Origin: Glycomyces sp. NRRL B-16210
GTDB taxonomy: Bacteria; Actinomycetota; Actinomycetes; Mycobacteriales; Micromonosporaceae
Direction: 5' to 3'
DNA: 64,000 bases
Assembly: GCF_000719515.1 (NCBI RefSeq)
Contig: NZ_JOGR01000001.1
Coordinates: forward strand, 372,001-436,000
Below, piece after piece: positions 61,640 through 64,000 of the stretch; position 1 is the stretch's first letter; each line of letters opens with the position of its first letter. The position numbers were made by a program, and so were the translations under genes. The notes below the pieces were generated by a model. That model had not been told where the DNA came from. It did no database searches and was given only the letters and a program-made list of their open reading frames with translations.

Positions 61640-62730
61640 GGATCGCCGTCACCGGCGCCGACGGCTTCCTGGGCTGGCACCTGCGCTGCCTTGCGTTCGC
61701 CCGCGGCATCGACTGCGTCCCGATCGACAGGGCCCTGCTCGGCGATCCCGAGCGGCTGGACGCGGCGCTCGCCCGCGTCGACGCCGTCGTCCACTGCGCG
61801 GGGACCAACCGCGGCACCGACGAGGAGGTCACCGCCGGGAACGCCCAGGCGGCCGAGCGCCTCGACCGGCCCGTGAGGACGGTCTACGCCAATTCGGTGC
61901 GCCGCGACGACGACACCGCCTACGGGCGCGCCAAACGCCGAGCCGCGACCGTCCTGGCCGGGCCCGACCCGGCCGCGGCGGAACTCTCGGACGTCATCCT
62001 GCCCAACCTGTACGGCGAGCACGGGCGGCCGTACTACAACTCGTTCGTCGCCACCTTCTGCCACGAGATCGCCCACGGGCGCCGCCCGGAGACCGTCGGC
62101 GAAGGCGAGGTCCCGCTCCTGCACGCCCAGGAGGCCGCCGCCGTGCTCCTCGACGAGACGGTCGAGTCGGGCCGCACCCGCGTCGAGCCGAAGGCCGAAC
62201 CCAGATCGGTCGCCGAGGTGGCGGCGCTGCTGGAGGAGTTCGACGCCGAATACCGCCAAGGCCGCCTGCCCGACCTCACCGGGCCCTGGCGCACGACGCT
62301 GTTCAACACCTTCCGCTCGCACCTGTTCCCGGCCCGCTACCCGGTGACGCTGCCGCCGCACACCGACGGCCGCGGCACGCTCGTGGAGTTCGTGCGCGTG
62401 GCCGCCTCCGGCGGCCAGGCCTTCGTCTCCACCACCGCGCCCGGGTCGGTGCGAGGCGAACACGCGCACCTGCGCAAGTTCGAGCGTTTCGTCGTCGTCT
62501 CCGGGCAGGCCGAGATCGCCGCCCGCAGGCTCTTCTCGGACCACGTCGTGCGCTTCCGCGTCGACGGCGCCTCGCCTGTGGCCGTGGACATGCCGACGAT
62601 GTGGGCCCACCGCCTCACCGCCCTCGGAGACGAACCGGTGCTGGCGTGCTTCTGGGCCAACGAGGGCTACTTGCCCGAGGACGCCGACACCTACCCGTGC
62701 ACCGTCGACCACCCGAGCGAGGCGCCATGA
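61636..62730 (+). CDS. capF: CapF-like bifunctional reductase (SDR plus cupin)
   Basis: A 364-residue two-domain protein: an SDR reductase (RIAVTGADGFLGWHLRCLAF, AYGRAKRRA) and a C-terminal cupin (about 240-364; GRGTLVEFVRVAASGGQAFV, RGEHAHLRKFERFVVVSG). The layout matches CapF, which epimerises and reduces the CapE product to UDP-L-6-deoxytalose-type sugar. The cupin metal histidines HAHLRKFERF are present. It overlaps its neighbours on both sides by ATGA. Confidence 0.9.
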   Translation: MRIAVTGADGFLGWHLRCLAFARGIDCVPIDRALLGDPERLDAALARVDAVVHCAGTNRGTDEEVTAGNAQAAERLDRPVRTVYANSVRRDDDTAYGRAKRRAATVLAGPDPAAAELSDVILPNLYGEHGRPYYNSFVATFCHEIAHGRRPETVGEGEVPLLHAQEAAAVLLDETVESGRTRVEPKAEPRSVAEVAALLEEFDAEYRQGRLPDLTGPWRTTLFNTFRSHLFPARYPVTLPPHTDGRGTLVEFVRVAASGGQAFVSTTAPGSVRGEHAHLRKFERFVVVSGQAEIAARRLFSDHVVRFRVDGASPVAVDMPTMWAHRLTALGDEPVLACFWANEGYLPEDADTYPCTVDHPSEAP

Positions 62731-63869
62731 CGAAGGTCCTCACCTTCACCGGAACGAGGCCCGAACTCATCCGCCTGTCGAGAGTGATCGACAGACTCGC
62801 GCAGACCCTCGACCACGTGCTCGTCCACACCGGGCAGAACTGGGACCCGCGGCTGCGCGACGTGTTCCTCGCGGAACTGGGCCTGCCCGAACCCGACCAC
62901 CAGTTCACCCTGGACGCCTCCAGCCTCGGCCGGACCCTCGCGGGAATCCTCGTCGACGCCGAAGCGGCCCTCACCGCCGAGCGGCCCGACGCCGTGCTCG
63001 TCCTGGGCGACACGAACAGCTGCATCGCCGGCCTGATGGCGCGCCGGATGCGAATCCCGGTCTACCACATGGAGGCGGGGAACCGGTGCTTCGACCTCAA
63101 CGTGCCCGAGGAGACCAACCGGAGCCTCATCGACCACATCGCCGACTTCAACCTGGTCTACACCGAGCACGCCAGGCGCAACCTGCTCGCCGAGGGCGTC
63201 CACCCGCGCAGGATCCTGCTCACCGGCTCCCCGATGCGCGAGGTCCTCGACCACCACCGCGAGGCCATCGCCGCCTCCGACGTCGTGCGCCGGCTCGGCC
63301 TCGAACCCGGCGGGTACTTCGTCGCCAGCGCCCACCGCGAGGAGAACGTCGACGACCCGCGCCGCCTGCGCCGCCTCCTCGACTGCCTGCGGGCCGTCCG
63401 CGACCGCTGGGGGCTGCCGGTGCTCGTCTCGACCCACCCGCGGACCCGCAAGCGCATGGAACTCCTGGTCGGCGACGTCGAACTCGACGACATCGCCTTC
63501 TGCGAGCCGTTCGGGTTCTTCGACTACATACGGCTGCAACAGCAGGCGCGCTGCGCCCTGTCCGACAGCGGGACCGTCAGCGAGGAGTCGGCGATCCTGG
63601 GCTTCCCGGCGGTGACGCTGCGCGACGCGATCGAGCGCCCGGAGTCGCTCGACGCCGGGTCGATCGTCGCGACCGGCCTCGATCCCGAAGGGGTCGTGGA
63701 GGCCGTGGCGACCGTGCTCGCCCGGCACGCGGCGGGCCCGGCCGGATGCGCCGAGGAGTACCGGATCGACGACACCTCCTGGCGCGTCGCCAACTTCATC
63801 CTCTCGACGGTGCGCCGCCACCGCGAATGGGCGGGCCTGCGGACCCGCGCGGAAGAGGGGGCGCGATGA
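62727..63869 (+). CDS. capG: UDP-N-acetylglucosamine 2-epimerase family (CapG-like)
   Basis: A 380-residue epimerase completing UDP-L-FucNAc synthesis. WecB-family marks are LTFTGTRPELIRLSRVID, VHTGQNWDPRLRDVF, VLVLGDTNSCIAGLMARRMR, HMEAGNRCFDLNVPEETNRS and ASAHREENVDDPRRL. SDSGTVSEESAILGFPAVTL forms the UDP site. It ends with an ATGA overlap to the next gene. Confidence 0.92.
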   Translation: MTKVLTFTGTRPELIRLSRVIDRLAQTLDHVLVHTGQNWDPRLRDVFLAELGLPEPDHQFTLDASSLGRTLAGILVDAEAALTAERPDAVLVLGDTNSCIAGLMARRMRIPVYHMEAGNRCFDLNVPEETNRSLIDHIADFNLVYTEHARRNLLAEGVHPRRILLTGSPMREVLDHHREAIAASDVVRRLGLEPGGYFVASAHREENVDDPRRLRRLLDCLRAVRDRWGLPVLVSTHPRTRKRMELLVGDVELDDIAFCEPFGFFDYIRLQQQARCALSDSGTVSEESAILGFPAVTLRDAIERPESLDAGSIVATGLDPEGVVEAVATVLARHAAGPAGCAEEYRIDDTSWRVANFILSTVRRHREWAGLRTRAEEGAR

Positions 63870-64000
63870 GCAACGCGGTACTGGACACCGCCGGAGGCGA
63901 GGTGGGCGGCGCGGCCCGCTGGAGGTCCGAACTGGACGCCTACCTCGCCGCCGCCGAGTCCCGTCCGGTCGTGATCGGGCGCTCCCAGCGGCTCACCCCC
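63866..64000 (+). CDS. Start of the next polysaccharide gene, truncated by the window
   Basis: An ATG overlapping the capG stop opens a frame that stays open to the end of the window (45 codons: MSNAVLDTAGGEVGGAARWR, then SELDAYLAAAESRPVVIGRS). By position it is the next gene in the polysaccharide operon, perhaps a transferase or exporter, but its identity cannot be told from this piece. Confidence 0.6.
   Translation, partial: MSNAVLDTAGGEVGGAARWRSELDAYLAAAESRPVVIGRSQRLTP

Overview
The window is high-GC DNA that reads as an actinomycete (Actinomycetota) chromosome. GTG starts are common, genes abut with ATGA/GTGA overlaps, and many promoters look leaderless: a TANNNT -10 box sits 6-7 nt before an ATG or GTG. 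Gene order also fits. The block ruc - 5-formyl-THF cyclo-ligase - galU - moeA - rimJ and the block groES-groEL ... bldM-like ... DUF5319 - guaB - guaB3 are both actinobacterial neighbourhoods. A genus cannot be fixed from the sequence alone; a Streptomyces/Micromonospora/Glycomyces-type actinomycete is my inference.

Layout. 1-6.4 kb is the 3' half of a full complex I operon (nuoI partial to nuoN), closed by a terminator. 6.5-12.7 kb holds a PEGA-like membrane protein, a RidA protein behind a perfect palindrome, a polyprenyl diphosphate synthase (quinone side chain), an MFS exporter and an IclR regulator. 12.7-20.4 kb holds korB-korA (2-oxoglutarate:ferredoxin oxidoreductase), a SigE-type ECF sigma factor with an unusual membrane partner, and a second incomplete complex I cluster (nuoA2-B2-C2-H2 only). 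20.4-29.4 kb is housekeeping: the HrcA-controlled redox chaperone ruc, folate salvage, a diguanylate cyclase, galU, moeA, rimJ, map, purK and purE. 29.4-32.3 kb looks like an accessory insert, with an AAA/DUF234 ATPase behind an operator array, a RidA protein and a HigBA toxin-antitoxin pair. 32.3-43.9 kb carries a THUMP-like methyltransferase, CIRCE-controlled groES-groEL, an ABC-class ATPase, a BldM-like regulator, an amidase, DUF5319, guaB and guaB3. 43.9-54.3 kb is signalling and transport: a FtsX-type ABC exporter, a duplicated two-helix/PH-like membrane protein, a nucleotide cyclase-AAA-TPR regulator and a Ser/Thr kinase. 54.4-58.1 kb is the class I ribonucleotide reductase nrdA-nrdB with tandem NrdR boxes. 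A tRNA-Arg(CCG) follows at 58.3 kb. 58.4-64 kb is the start of a cell-surface polysaccharide locus (initiating sugar transferase, GT4 transferase, CapE-CapF-CapG route to UDP-L-FucNAc) that runs off the window.

The most unusual signals are regulatory. Two 13-residue mini-ORFs chain moeA to rimJ by successive ATGA overlaps. A leaderless 25-codon ORF overlaps the start of the cyclase-ATPase. A tandem-repeat block lies after the bldM-like gene. A long perfect stem-loop follows the cyclase gene. The sigma-factor partner protein lacks a zinc-finger anti-sigma motif. I saw no insertion sequence, prophage or CRISPR array.
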